Positions 1-12,935 are shown, counted from the stretch's first letter. The stretch is 64,000 nt of DNA from Rhizodiscina lignyota (GCA_010015805.1 ML978127.1:1240001-1304000), one strand, 5' to 3'. The notes: generated from the sequence alone by a model not told the origin. Numbers and translations: made by a program.

Positions 1-949
1 GGGGTCGCGGTCTGCGTTTCTTCTCAAGATTTGCCTGCATGAGTCTGGCTCTCTCGGAGTTCTGCAGGTAATCGTCAACCAGCAAAGACTGGTCGTCTTG
101 AAGGTGCTTTGGAAGTCTCAGTGTCCCAAGGCCCGTGGCTGACCGATACATCACTCCTGGCTCAGGAAGTGGAAGCTGCGACGACGCTGAAGTGCGACTT
201 GATGTTGGTGCTACGTCCTTAGATATCTGTTTGTTCGCAACTTTCGTGCAGTATGCAACATATCCCGGGACAGAGGCGTGGCGACCAATTTTGATGCGCT
301 TTTCCATATCCTTCCTCTCCACATCTTGCCTCATTGCTTGCTGTTCCTCTACTGATGCAGTCTTGTAACCCGGCTTCTTTTTCAGATTTTGTATTGCTCT
401 CAAGCGCGATTTGTCATCGAGCTTCTTCGCGTGGAGCAAGCCCTTCAGCTCAACCTCCCCCGTCCAGGTAACCGGCGATGTCGGTGCGCACTTGCCAGGA
501 TGTTTGGTGGACTTGGACTTTGAAGATTCGCGATATGGAGTACCGTCGTCAGAGTCAGAGTCATCACTCTCGTCGTCGTCCTTGTCGTCCTCGTCGTCCT
601 CGTCGAGCTCACGAAGGATATCATCTGATGTCTTAGGTGGCGTTGGAAGGCCACTCGTTTGACCCACGCGCTGTCTCTTCGAAGGATCTTCAACTTCTTC
701 GACCTCCTGCTCTTCAAGTTGAGAGTGACCTCTCTTCTTGTCCTTGCCTTGACGATCGGGGTTCGCACCATCGATTTGCTCCACAGTGCCATCCTCCTCA
801 ATATCCGAGTCCATCGTGTCGCTCAAGTCGCTGTCTTCGATGTCCAAAATCTTATCCCACATGGCTGGTATGTTGTACGACGCTCTTTCTTTAGGAGCGA
901 CCTTGTCTTTGTCAAGCTTCGCTTTCGCACTCCGCGTGATTGGTGCCAT
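1..949 (-). CDS. Unknown acidic, lysine-rich protein (N-terminal part, runs off left edge)
   Basis: The reverse strand stays open for 316 codons from an ATG at 949 to the window edge, with no intron visible. The protein begins MAPITRSAKAKLDKDK. It has a basic patch with KDKKR and SKRQR (possible nuclear signals), then a very acidic Asp/Glu/Ser run about one third of the way in, then a Lys/Arg-rich helical stretch near the edge (EKKRRPRP). I see no enzyme motif and no signal peptide. The composition suggests a nuclear or nucleolar protein, but that is inference only. The upstream strand (950-1100) has CA-rich repeats typical of fungal 5' leaders, which supports this start. The C-terminus is outside the window. 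Confidence 0.65.
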   Translation of the reverse strand, partial: MAPITRSAKAKLDKDKVAPKERASYNIPAMWDKILDIEDSDLSDTMDSDIEEDGTVEQIDGANPDRQGKDKKRGHSQLEEQEVEEVEDPSKRQRVGQTSGLPTPPKTSDDILRELDEDDEDDKDDDESDDSDSDDGTPYRESSKSKSTKHPGKCAPTSPVTWTGEVELKGLLHAKKLDDKSRLRAIQNLKKKPGYKTASVEEQQAMRQDVERKDMEKRIKIGRHASVPGYVAYCTKVANKQISKDVAPTSSRTSASSQLPLPEPGVMYRSATGLGTLRLPKHLQDDQSLLVDDYLQNSERARLMQANLEKKRRPRP

Positions 950-3334
950 GGCGGCTGATTTGGCAAAGAGGTGTGGTGTTGAATAACGAGAGTTAAAGTT
1001 GCGATTACTCATGCGTAGTTGAGCCAAAGATGGGTGAGCTCGAGCTCGAGCTTTGGTGTTGTTGTTGTTTGTTGTAGGCATTCTATTGAAAGAAGTTGAG
1101 ATTATATATGAGGTTGTAACTGGTTAAAGAAGTGCCAAGCCTGGAGGTTGACGCGGCTGGAGCTTAGCAGTTGGAGTGAAACAACATAGTAGAAGGAAGA
1201 AACAGATAACAGTAGTGGAGAGTAAGAGGGATGCCCGATTCGAGTTGCGAATTCCAAAAGGGCCAGTGGCTTTAAGCACTACTTAATTCCTCACCGACAT
1301 CGGTGATGTTTGAGAGTTTGAGATCGGAAGTCATACTGAGCCATTGTTCACACGATTGACTCTGAGCCAATTGCGCTTGTCAGCTGAAAGATCTTTTCGC
1401 AACGAGTCGACGAGATCTCAAGATCTTGAGGAAGACTGTGGAACTTGTGAATTGAGGTTCCTGCCGTTGCCGTTACTTTGCTTTCTACTAATGAGAAAGG
1501 ATGAGTGAGCTCGACGTCGACGACAAGGAGTATCGTATGTAACGGACTATGTTCCACAATCGGCCCAGGAGGTACGAGAGCCATGACTGGCATCTGTTCA
1601 CGCCGCATTGAGTCTCTACTGCACTTCCCCTTCGGGCCATTGTAGGTCGTATATTGAGATGCGTTTGCTGTCTGTTTCAAGCTACACATGTCCCTGTGTT
1701 AATAATCTATGCAGGCGATACGAGCTGCTCTCTGCAAAGTCCAATGAGGGTTACCTGAACCTGTAGGACCACATCGGCGGTTCGTATGTATTCATCGCTT
1801 CAGTCGGCGATAATTTACCTGCGGCTTGCGAACGCCAACTTGTTGAGTAGTCGGCTCCTGAGGACGGGGGCGGATTATTGCGATAGAGGTTAATGGTCCC
1901 TCGTAGCTGAACGAACATTCCGTAACCGCCATCACGACGCTACCGATGAGCCGGTGCGCACGTGAAGATAAGTCGCTTAGATGAAATAGCCCCAGAAGAG
2001 AAAATAATGTGTTGGAAGAGATATCGTGAGAATCACGCTGCGAGACCGGGAGCGAAAAGGACAGGAAATTGATGACGGAGAGAATGGCATTCTTGGATGC
2101 ACGGCTTCGATCAGCTGGTAAAAACCCCCACCGGCCCGACAGTCACATCAGCCCAACGACTCCCTGACCCTGCTGGCTGACTGTGATCTCAAAGCCAAAG
2201 TCAACCTTACGGATTTTGTTTAATTAGCCTAACGAGTCTGAAGAGAATTTCGCAGTATTCTACCATAAGCCGTCATTTGCTTATTCTCGAAGGTACCTTC
2301 TTGGCGGTTCACCGCATTCTACGCAGCTTCCACGCTATCCCAAATCGGGGTCCACGTCTGGACGCACTGTCAGACGATCGCTGCTTGGATCGGCAAGACG
2401 TTATATTCTGTCTCAATGCCAGCGACTCTTTTGGCCTGGTAGGGCTAGCGCCCACGTGCGAAATGGGTAACGGTGAAATTTAAAGTTCTTATTCGGCTGC
2501 CCTGTTGTTGGGCTGACAGGCACGAGCGAAGTACTTAGAACAGTCTTGCATCTGCCTCATCGTAGCGTTGAGACTCTCGGGGATGTAACATTCTGCGGTC
2601 CAGTGGAACCTTGGAGGGGTAAGTACAGTCGCGCAAGCCGCCAAAATTCCACGCAGTCACTTCGAAGGAATCTGTCTTGTAGGAGACCCTCCGAAATACG
2701 GCGCGGAAAAGGTTGGAAATGTTTAGCCAAGGACCAAAGACGCCACAGACATAACCGAAGGACGAAGGACGCTTTATAAAAAGCTTGGTAAGTGCATATA
2801 TCGGTGCGTTCCTGCTCCTTAGTGAACAAGTTTGAGACAGCATGCGTTCGTGAAGGATGAAGCATGAAGATCAGTATTCGAACCAGGTCTTGTCCTGGTA
2901 TTGAAGGCGGTGAACCGTTGATAGCCATTCCCGACAAGTAGGTTCATGCGGTATTTGAAATGAGGAGAAAAGCAATGAAGATTGAGTACGAGATGATGAA
3001 ATCGTTGAAATGGACCAGCACACGTGAAAATCGAAACGCAAGAAGAATATCCGTGCCGATACCATTGGCAAAAGAAACATCCGGTATCGCAATGGAACTA
3101 CCAAATCGAATCCCAACATCCTGAAGCGACCCACCAAGTCTTGGAAGTCGCCTGCCCGAAAAGTTGACGAACGTAAATGGAAAATCAAAAGGATATTGAG
3201 GACTCGCCTCGACGCCGCGCTCTTTTCCCAAAACCTATAATCCGTCGCGCCTAAAAGAATCCCTACTGGAAATCTCATAGTCGCCACTAACGCCCTGCTC
3301 AAAACTCAATCAAAATGGTTGTTCGATCGACAGC
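950..3334. other. Gene-poor intergenic stretch
   Basis: I see no supported gene in these 2.4 kb. The first 150 bases hold CAA-type repeats (on the reverse strand) and a GAGCTC/CTCGAG alternating palindrome at 1036-1052, probably the leader and promoter of the gene ending at 949. Open frames at 1348-1689 and 2535-3302 overlap one another on the reverse strand, lack domains and look like chance. Confidence 0.5.
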
Positions 3335-4349
3335 TCATCGGCAAGGTGGCTCCTCCCAGTGTCGGAGCATCTGATCTATCGCCCATGTCCATTCCGTTGT
3401 GAAGGCATTCGCGAGCTGCTTTTGGCCTTCGGTGGTTGGGTTCCGGCCGCCCCACATCGCGGGCATGGACGCTTGGTAGCCGGCGTAGTATGGAATGAGG
3501 TTGCTGATGTCGAACGTTAGCTAAGATACAATAACGCTCGGAGGACGTTGGAGAATTGTGGAAGCTTCAGAGGAAATGATTAACTCACTCTGACTTAATC
3601 TTCGTAAGAACGAGCCAGCAGAAGTTCCAGCTCCTGTTGCTCGACGGATCGCTGTATACGCGACGCTTGGCTTCATCCAGGCAATCGGAACTATTCAGAG
3701 GCATGGTTAGTTCGGCCATTGCAGGATTCCGTACACACTCGGTACTCACTTAAACGGATAGTTGCGAGTGAGCCCCCGTAGTTCGGTAAGGAGACTGTGG
3801 GAGTTGACATAGTACGCCCCTGCGCGGAATCAGTGAGATATTCGATTGAGCGGTGACGCATAATTAAATGAGACAAAGCGGGAACTTACAAGCAGACGTC
3901 ATCGGTTCTGAGACATCAGGAGTACCGATTTGCGCAAAGACGCGCTCAATTCGCCGTAAATCTCCTACAGTATTGACCTGGTGCGTGCGTAAAGCGCGAA
4001 TCAGACGCTCTTTGTCAGACTGCGTCTGAATTAGCACAATGTCGATCTAAGCGAGATATTCCTGGCCGCGTTTTTGTAACCCGGAGGGGACCCCGGGTTT
4101 CGGCGCGGCCTTTGTAGGGCGCTGAGGGGCATCGGGGAGGGTCAATGTTGTGCCGATATGGTGTGGAGGGGAATGCGACAATGTGGGGATACAAATGAAG
4201 CCATTGGGGAATACATAGGGGCTGAATTGTATAGTAAACGTGTTGAAAGGGGTGTATAGTGTGCATTGCCTTCTGGAGGTGAAAATAAATGCTCGCGTGC
4301 TCGGGATGACCACAGGACTCACCGACGTTATGGCAGTGCCGTCACCCAT
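3335..4349 (-). pseudogene. Unknown spliced gene, probably broken by an in-frame TAG
   Basis: Four reverse-strand segments join through good splice signals into one frame: 3890 and upstream, 3750-3819, 3589-3690 and 3335-3503, with introns 3820-3889, 3691-3749 and 3504-3588. All have GTAAGT or GTGAGT donors and AG acceptors. The C-terminal part reads as a normal protein (for example SNRSWNFCW, then NLIPYYAGYQASMP, ending HWEEPPCR). Upstream the same frame continues through a Pro-rich linker (LPDAPQRPTKAAPK) back to an ATG at 4349, but a TAG at 4047-4049 interrupts it where CAG (Gln) would fit. The 5' end is not resolved. I do not recognise the family. A hidden short intron over the TAG is possible, but I see no good donor for one. 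Confidence 0.45.
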
Positions 4350-7300
4350 CGCGTATGTAGGATAGGTATATCGACGAGGTGGAGGATGGTTAAACTCCAG
4401 GTCCCAATAGCGCTGTCTTCATGCGCTGATCGGGGTCCAGCGTGGTTGATCTTGTAGGGAGCACCGAATGCTGGGAATTCCAGTCCAGCTTGCTGGAGCT
4501 CCCGCAACTAGTGTTGAATGACGAGATGTTACGCTGAGTAGATCGAGGAGGGACGATGATGGTAGCCTGGTAGCAAGGCAATGACTTCAGATAATGTACC
4601 TAGTCAATTGAGTGATCTGAGGTGTTGAATTGATTGATGGCTCGTCGATGGGGTCGATTTCTCTTGCTCGCGGCCGAATAATGCTACAGGCCTTGTATTT
4701 AGATATGTAAACTGATGATAGCGGAACAGGATCGTCAACTTACTCATATTACTTCTCGCATAAACATCGCTTGACCCGGTATGCCGGAGTGTTATATAGT
4801 AAAAGCCGACGAAAACGGTGGAATGAATAAATGGGTAGAATTAAGGTCATGGGTGGTTGCACAGATGGGTCTGGTTTCCTCTTTGCAGCCGCAAGGCCGA
4901 TGCAGGGATAGGTTCCTGATCGTCCGGGAGGCGCTGACAGTTCGTGGATGATGTAAAGCGGCCTCTACCGCCGCCAACATATGAATCAGCTGAAAGAGGA
5001 AATGCGCGAAACGATTGGTAGAAGCAAGATACGTCATCTTAAAGATTTTGGCATCAAGTGCGAAAGATCAAATTCACCTGGGGCGGCGAAGAAGGCTGAA
5101 GAAACAGTGGAATAGAAAATTCGAGCACACACAAAGCTATTGGACGGTCCATACTCGGATTGCCCGGTTGCACCCACGTTAATCATCCGGGGATCTCGGC
5201 GCATCGACGACGGGAGTGGCATCGGGCCTGGGAGAGAGGGCTTGCCGCGTGTGTCTGGAGGCTTTGAAATCGGACATGGAAATAGCTATGAAAAGACCAC
5301 TCAACTTGGCGCAACGGCGCATTGACGCGCAGGTGAAGAAGCCAGAAAGAGTGGCATCCGCAAGAACGGCAATCGTGTGCACTGGCGCCGACCAGCAGGC
5401 GTGTGCACGTTACAGTGGAAGTGGATAGAGCTTCGACGCTGTGATCACCTCCGCGAGCCATGTGCCAGAGCACACGTCAGCGCGTCACCGGCCTCTTGGA
5501 TAGAGTGTGATGGAGAGTGCAACTCTATCTTCGACAGGCTAGAGACGGGGAATTGGGAAGCGCGGCCGCCAGCCGCCATTGGAAGGGAGAATTGGCGGGC
5601 AGAGTTTCGAGTTGCTATAGCGTCATGGAAACAGACGCAGATGATACGCAGGTCCCTGTCCAGTGCCTGGGAGGCGGCGGCATGCAGAGCAGGACCCAAG
5701 CACTCCGCCGGCAATAGCAGGTCGGGAGGCCTTGAGGGCTTGGTGCTGAGGTGATTCACTTAGGCGGGAAGAAGTGAGATTCGCAAAATAGCAGGATAGC
5801 TTTTGCTGTGTGATCGGCGCTAGGCCCGGCGCGGCTAGCGCGCCGCCCGTGCGCGCCACGCTTGCAGCGAATTGATGTTATTTAAAGCTGTAACAACACC
5901 AAACATTTGCTACATTCGTCCACCACCGCTCCACCTCAATGCCTCAACTCTACGAACTTCCCCTTGCGGCAGGCGCACGCAGCAGGTAGATTGGCGAGAG
6001 AGTGGTGCGCTCGTCTGGCGCTCGTCTGAACCGTCAACCTGACAAATGCGGCAGGCTTCTGGAAACTTGGCTTCAGGTAATCCTCATCCCCCGATCCCCA
6101 CGGACCAGGCGTGCCAGGTGTCTAAGACAAGGCGCGCGACCCCCAATCCAATCAATGCTCATGCAGCCCTACAGCCGCAGGTAGCCTCACCTCTCTTAAC
6201 TGAACGTCACTAGCACTTGCTCGTGGCTATCTTCGCTCTCTCGTCGCGGAGCTCAATCGGCACCACGTCTTTTTCTGTTCTGTATTGATGCACGCTTAGG
6301 CCTTGGGGCCGCCCGCTCTGAGAGCCAGGGCAAGCGAATCGATGGGACTTCGTATCAGTCGAAACGGCAAAAGGGCGGCTGTAGTGGACTGGCGAAACAC
6401 CCGACTCGACTGCCTTGCTGTGGCTGATGACATATAATACATACCCTCTTTCGCCCCATTTTTGTTTTTCCCGCGCGCATGACATTCTTCCTGCAAACAA
6501 TCTCGTCCTTGTCAATTGCGAGTTTCGGAAGCGTGATCTCATCGTGTCCTTGACAAGCTTAAAGTTTAATTCTCTTTGGTCGTCTCCCCTCTCTCGCGTA
6601 TCTTCTCGGTTGGGGCCGAGAGTTCAGTTTTCCTGTCGTACGAGATCAGCGCGCCTAACGGGCTCGGTAAAGATCCCGACGCTCGCCATAGTGGCGCCAC
6701 AGCATGGGGTTTCTGGGGCTGCAAAGGGCAGCCTTTCTATCACCGACCCCACGACCCACCGCCAAGGAAGGGCCTGACGGGGAGAGCTTGGGGCCTTCTG
6801 CTCGTGATCTCGAAAGCTCTAGAGGCCGTGTATGCGAGTGGAGCTCAACCTGGGTATGATTCCGCGTCAATTGGGGGCTCGCTGCCCGTGCTTCAATACA
6901 AGCTTTCACGAGACACCTGGGAGAACGCCTGTTTGCTGCTCCACCATCCAGCAATGATTTGAATTTGGATTCCCTGACGCAATCCATCATCAGCACATCG
7001 GCGGGAGTAACCGTCCCAAGCCCGTCATATCATTCCTCGCTTGGCCCTACGCCACTGGGCCTCAATATCGGCCGCAATTATCGGCCGCAAGGTCTCGTAT
7101 ATGTCTGGTTAAACCTTTTCCTTCACAGAGCTGGCTGAACTCTGCATTTTCTCCATAAAGCATTTGCTGATTCCGAACCAAAAGACCAATTCGGCTTTGC
7201 CGGATGTTTTAGGCATGGGCACAATGTACAGCCTCGCTCATGCCTGTCCGTGTTTGAGACCTCAGATCTGCTGCGGTCGATCGCTTCTTTTAACATTCTC

Positions 7301-7904
7301 ACAATAGCACGGGTGCTCCCGCCTCATACCGAATTTTGTTTACATTAACGGCATACCCCAGAGCGCATCAGAAGATCCTGCTGACTACCGAGACTTGTCC
7401 AGAATTATGTCCACGGATCTGGAAGATGAGTACGTGCGCTGCCTTATGCACAGGCTTAGGACTTCCCAGATGGTGCATCGCGGGGAAAATGTAAATACCG
7501 CGCTGCACGCGGATATATCTCAAATCGCGCATTCTATTATAGTTAGGATGTAGCATGTTATGTTGTTTCAGATGATCTTGTGGAGCTTCAACGCTGACAA
7601 ATTTTCAATATAGTACGTCGTAAATTTATTCCGCGCTCCAGCGTCCGCACCTAACAGCGGTCCGCCCGGACCGAAAAAAAAAGACGACTCAGTCAGTGTC
7701 CGTTACCATGGTAGCAAACGGAGATACTGGGGAATTCCAAGTCTTCGAAAGGAAAAAGTAAATTCACACAGGCATTAAATCCATCTGCATGGACGATCAG
7801 GACGCGCGGTATACATTACAAAGGCTTCGTCTGTCGCGGAACGCCTTGAAACCTTGATTTCTAAGGTTTTCGCTTTCCTTGGCCTCCCGAAGGCAGCGAC
7901 AACA
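4350..7904. other. Gene-poor stretch
   Basis: No coding region can be supported here. Many short open frames overlap on both strands in 5000-5860 and 6200-7000 with no consistent frame, no domain and no splice logic. A small local repeat of the type ATCGGCCGCAA lies near 7066-7092. Nothing else stands out. Confidence 0.45.
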
Positions 7905-9270
7905 CTACGCATATTGCATGATATCGTCGAGGTAGTACGTGTATGCGGTTCCGCTCGTCGGCTCCATGGAGAACACGTACATAGTCGGCCGACCATAATG
8001 CGCCAAGCCACAGATCGCTGTTCTCGTCCATCGCTTGTAACATCCCGTTGAGAGCGTCCTCGCAAATGTCTTTGACACCACCAGCGTATTCGCCGATCAC
8101 ACCAAGCTTGCCTTCCTGCTTCAATCAAGCAGTAGCGTCGGCGATACGGTCTGCGCCGACTGTGCCGTTGACACATGCCGGATCGACTACTGTCGTCACT
8201 GTCAAGATATTGGTGCATCTGATAGATGAGCCTGTCCTCGGGGTCCGTCAAATTGTCCATGGTAGCGCCGTTCGTGCCGCCGCCGTTGTCGAGAGAGGTC
8301 CATGACCAAGCGCTAGTCCATGCGTTACCTTCGGCAGTAATTCATCGCGAGGTCGCGCCAGCAGTGCGAATGCCATTGATAGCAGCTTGGTTGAGCCGAA
8401 CTACGAGGGATTGCTCCATCATGTTGTCTATTTAAAAAGGTGAGTGCGAGTTCTTATGAATGACAAAAAACTGCCACAGCCACGATTGATGAGTGAGCTT
8501 ACATTCATTGTTGGTGTCAAACATGACCAATTCATCGTGCTTGAACTCGGTGGCGACTGCCTTCCACTACGCTCCAAATGCGTCTATGTCCGTGATGATA
8601 TTGTTATAGTATCTGCCGTAGTTATGGGGACAGATCATAGCGTACGCGCCTTTGCTGGTGATGCCGCCGACCGTCTACAGAAGAGTCAGGTGAGACACAT
8701 CGACGACATTCTAAATTAACATCACTTACCGTTTTAAGGTCCGCCAGATAGCCCGCATCTAGAGTTCCGGCCGTGTCGGTCGGGATGAGGCGCTCCATCA
8801 TAATGTCGATGAGGAATGTAATCATTCCCTTGCTAATGAAAGTCTGCGGCGCATATCAGCAACGCGCAGCCTTTGGTTCATGATCGTTTTGTACATCAAT
8901 GGTCGACATTAGGCCAAACGTAGTCGGTGTCTTTCATAGTAGGGACGTCATTTTAACCAACCTCCGGCCCGGATTCATTAACGCTGAAGAATTTCATCTT
9001 TCTAGAGGAAGAAGCCTTTGTCGAGGTCTCTGTAGAGACTGACGATGAAGCTGCAGTGGACGTCGTACAAGCGGGAGGACCGGTCCTCGAAGCAGCACCG
9101 CTGCTCGATTTCACGACGGCAGCAGACACCTTACTGGCGATATGAGCGGCAGTGCTGCCCGATGATGCAGATATGCTTGTTCCAGCTTTATGTCCCCCGC
9201 ACGGAGTCGCAACAGCTGATGCTGCCATGCCAGTGGCAGCAAGAATGTCCTGATAAAGAAGCATCGTCAT
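7905..9270 (-). pseudogene. Decayed GH5 (subfamily 5-like) secreted endoglucanase
   Basis: The reverse strand shows the remains of a fungal GH5 cellulase in order. There is a Ser/Thr/Ala-rich N-terminal linker (9270 to about 8960) ending FFSVNESGPE, like the family's GVNESGAEFG start. Then come ISKGMITF..MMERLIP, an SKGAYAM..HNYGRY segment, IITD, a VMFDTNNEY segment carrying the family's catalytic acid/base Asn-Glu, AAINGIRTAGATS, NLTDPEDRLIYQMHQYLDSD, GVIGEYAGG (nucleophile Glu), LWLGA and a final SGTAYTYYLDDIMQYA. Damage is plain: in-frame stops at 8567-8569, 8342-8344 and 8125-8127 (two are Trp codons turned to stops by G-to-A change), at least two frame changes in the last third, and loss of the Trp-rich WWAAGPWW-type segment. 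Introns at about 8702-8732 and 8435-8495 are still recognisable. I call it a dead gene. Confidence 0.85.
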
Positions 9271-10056
9271 GAAAGTAACGTGTTTACAAAAGAAGTGGAA
9301 TGCGAGGCGAGTGACTTGATTCAGATGAATACAGAACTTCGCAAGATGAGATGAACAAATGCTCCTTATATTACTCTAAAGTTGACATCATTGGCATATT
9401 TCGCTAATGTAGGATCTTGCGCTACGGGACGCACATAGGCGGCGACAACTGCATCCTCGAGGAAGAATATTAAGAGAGATGGGATTTTGTGATGAGCCCT
9501 GCCTTCGGAGGGCGGCAAGACGGCTAGAACGAAGTGACCTGGGGGTTGGGCATCCAGATTTCCGTTCCGACCAAACGGAGATTATGGAGAGTTTGCGGAA
9601 CAAAATGTGACCAGGATGTCCTCCAGGATTAAAGGAAGACGTGGAGATTGGGAAAATTGTACATATGATCTTGAGCTCGACCGTGAGATTTTGATGAACT
9701 GTTGTCTTGAAAATGAAAGTACAGAGCAATTTAGGTAGTGTAGGGTTGCGCTCACTCTTAATTGAACTGTTTGAAGCTTCTAGATTGCAACTAATAAGAA
9801 CGATTGCTCCGAGGTTGCAGGAAAATCACACTTCGGACATAAGGGAGACTTAGTTTTTATGTATGTATCTTGTAGTCACAAGGTTAACGATGTTTGAGAA
9901 GACTAAATTCACTCAGCCTTTTAAAGTGTCAGGTTTTGTATTGAAGTAGTCAGACAAGATCATGTGCTTTCGCGACCATAAGTAACGCCAAGGATCGCGA
10001 CTTGATGCCCGCGACTGCGATCATTCCAAAGACAATTTCCTTCAACATCGCCATCC
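9271..10056. other. Intergenic, 5' region of the XPF gene and the GH5 remnant
   Basis: This lies between two divergent genes and should hold both promoters. A reverse-strand open frame at 9388-9729 has no recognisable features. I see no clear TATA box or repeat. Confidence 0.4.
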
Positions 10057-12935
10057 ATGCCCAGCAATGAAAGCGCGCCGGTGAAGTTATCTTTACCTCT
10101 AGTAAGAAACATTCTCACTGATATTTGGCTCTTGCTGACGTCTCGGAGGAATACCAGCGGGAAATCTTCAACGAGCTGCGCAGTGAGGATGAGCTTCTCA
10201 TCATCGCGCGCGGCGTCGGCCTGCTGCGTATAATAACGAACCTCCTCCATTCATACGATGCTGCTGGAAACAACCTTATCATTGTGCTCGGCGCAGATGA
10301 GCGCGAAAATGGATGGATCGGAGAGGCGCTCGCTGAGCATGCTGCTGTCAGCGGCGCCACTAAGGCGAAGGGCCTGAGCTTGGTGAACACGGATGCTATG
10401 AGTGTGGAGACAAGAGGCAAAATGTATTCACAGGGCGGTATCTTCAGCATCACGAGTCAAATCCTTGTGGTAGACATGCTCGCCGGACTCATGGATCCAG
10501 CCTCGATCACGGGCATCGTCGCGCTACATGCGGAGAGAATCATTGCGACGTCCACGGAAGCCTTCATTTTGCGAATCTATCGTCAGAAGAACAAGAACGG
10601 CTTCCTCAAGGCCTTTTCGGACAATCCAGAGCCATTATGCACTGGTTTCTCACCTCTCGCGACCATCATGCGAAACCTCTTCCTGCGGAAACCGTCAATC
10701 TATCCACGCTTCCACGTTACAATCAATGAATCCTTGGAAGGAAAGAGAAAGGCCGAGGTTATCGAATTCACGGTGGATATGTCCGAGAGCATGACTACGA
10801 TTCAAAATGCCGTCCTGGGATGCATACAGATGAGCATCTCAGAGCTCAAAAAGGGGAATACCGGTCTCGATATGGAAGAATGGACTCCGGAGAGCGCATT
10901 GCAGAAGAACTTTGATACCATTGTACGGCGACAGCTTGATCCCATATGGCACCGATTAAGCTTCCGAACGAAGAGAGTTGCTCAGGACTTGACGCTCCTT
11001 CGGAACATTTTGCATAACCTTCTAACACTGGACGCTGTCAAATTTCTTCAATACCTGGATACCGTACATGCAGCTGCTAAAGCTCCATCGAACAGCAGAT
11101 TTGGGGTTGATACCACCTGGTTACTCTTGCCAGAAGCCGAACAAATGTTTTCCACGGCGAAACGGCGCGTATACACCGGGAAGATCACAACAGATGCTAC
11201 GGGTCGAGCTGTTGAGGATATGAGTGTTCTCCGGCCCGTCCTTGAGGAGCTCCCAAAATGGAAGATACTGGCCGAAATCCTCGATGAGATTGAGCGAGAA
11301 GTCTATTTTCATCCCCACATTCAGGACGATTCCAACGGAACGATACTGATAATGTGTGGCGATAATGCAACATGTCAACAACTGCGTGAATTCCTGCGAA
11401 CAATGCATCTCGAGGCGCAAAATGCTGAAGGGACAAATGAGGAGGACGATGAAGAGGACGAATGGCCATCTAGAAATTCTGGGCCATCCGGAGCATTTAT
11501 GATGCGGCAGCGCTTACGGAATTACGTAAATTGGCGCGTCGGCTTCTCGAAAGTGAGAGATTCTCTATTCTCGGAGAATCAGAAAGCACCAGACGAGAGT
11601 AAAGATGGACGGAATAGCCCTGCCACACGAGGACGTGGACCTCCAAATAAGAGAAGACGAGTACGAGCTTCGTCGTCTGTTGCGTCCGGACTATCAAGGA
11701 ACGGCACCTTTCACACAGCTGGGGACCGTGATGGCCATATTGCAAGCTTACTAGCAGACTTGCAGCCTTCCGACATGGATGGCGCTCAAGCAGGCGAAAT
11801 AGGGGCTGACCCGCTTAATGATATGGACGATTATTACGAACTTTACGATATGAACGATCTCCTTCTCATTCATCCTTATGATGGCGACATGAACGAACAT
11901 CTGCTAGAAGAAGTCAAGCCTCGATATGTGATCATGTACGAGCCGGACGTAACTTTCGTCCGGCAGCTGGAAGTTTATCGAAGCTCGCATTTCGATCGCA
12001 AGGTTCGCGTGTATTTCATGTATTACGGCGGATCTGTTGAAGAACAGAGGTTCCTCACCGTGATGAGAAGAGAGAAGGACGCATTTACAAAGCTCATCAA
12101 AGAGCGAGCGAGCATGGCCATCACTCTTGACACGGCGCATATTGCCACGGCTGAAGAATCTTTCCTCCGAACTATCAACACTCGCATCGCTGGTGGCGGT
12201 CGCGTTGCTGCTACTCAGGTACCACCCCGTGTCGTCGTAGATCTTCGCGAATTTCGCTCTAGCCTGCCTTCTCTCCTGCATGGCCGCAGTGTCCAGGTGG
12301 TGCCATGCCTTCTTACGGTCGGTGACTATGTCCTGACACCGGACATATGTATTGAACGTAAATCAGTTAGCGACCTTATCAGCAGTTTGAACAGCGGCCG
12401 CCTATACAATCAGGCCGAGACCATGTTGCAGCACTACAAGAGCCCGATGCTGCTCATTGAGTTCTCGCAGAATAAGAGCTTCACCCTCGAACCATTTGCC
12501 GACTTGACAAACAGTGCCAGCACCGCAGCACGCGAAGCCATGCTTAGCGCGCCAGACCTACAAGGAAAACTCGTCATGTTGACACTAGCCTTTCCAAGAC
12601 TGCGCATTATTTGGTCTTCTGATCCGTACCAGACGGCGCAGATATTTGAAGAGCTGAAGAAGCTTCAGGAAGAACCTAATCCCATCAAGGCTGTGCAGAC
12701 TGGGCTGGAAGATGGTGATGATGCGGATGGGCAGAAAGTATTCAACCAGACGACGCTGGATATGCTGAGGGAAGTCCCGGGAATCACGGAGAAGAATATG
12801 AGCAGAATTACCCTGGAGGTGGAGAACATGAGAGATCTGGCGAACATGGATGAACAGGATATCGAGCCGTTGGTGGGCAAGGCTGTCGCCAGACAGATCA
12901 GACATTTCTTTGATAAGAACGTGGCGGACGAATAA
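10057..12935 (+). CDS. RAD1: XPF/Rad1 structure-specific DNA repair endonuclease
   Basis: This is the catalytic subunit of the XPF-ERCC1 (Rad1-Rad10) nuclease, which cuts the 5' side of bubbles in nucleotide excision repair and acts in crosslink repair and single-strand annealing. The model is two exons, 10057-10101 and 10149-12935, with a 47-nt intron (GTAAG donor, GGAG acceptor), giving 943 aa. Exon 1 encodes MPSNESAPVKLSLPL, which runs directly into EYQREIFNEL, the expected N-terminus. Without it the long frame would have only a TTG. The N-terminal two thirds is the inactive SF2 helicase-like region, interrupted by acidic and basic linkers. The ERCC4 nuclease motif is present as GDY...IERK (about residues 740-753), and a C-terminal helix-hairpin-helix pair follows (around PGITEKNMSR). 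Length and order are normal for the family. It has no operon-like partners. Confidence 0.95.

Noticed and set aside
445-958. Overlapping open frames inside the left-edge gene
   Set aside because: They are shadows of the long reverse frame and reflect its acidic, repetitive codons.
2535-3302. Reverse-strand frames up to 143 aa
   Set aside because: Three overlapping frames, no domain, no splice signals that extend them.
6415-6996. Frames of 113-128 aa on both strands
   Set aside because: Mutually overlapping, no domain or signal; likely chance in GC-rich DNA.
10125-12935. XPF starting at the TTG at 10125
   Set aside because: A stop lies just upstream and a 15-codon first exon with a good intron restores the expected fungal N-terminus.
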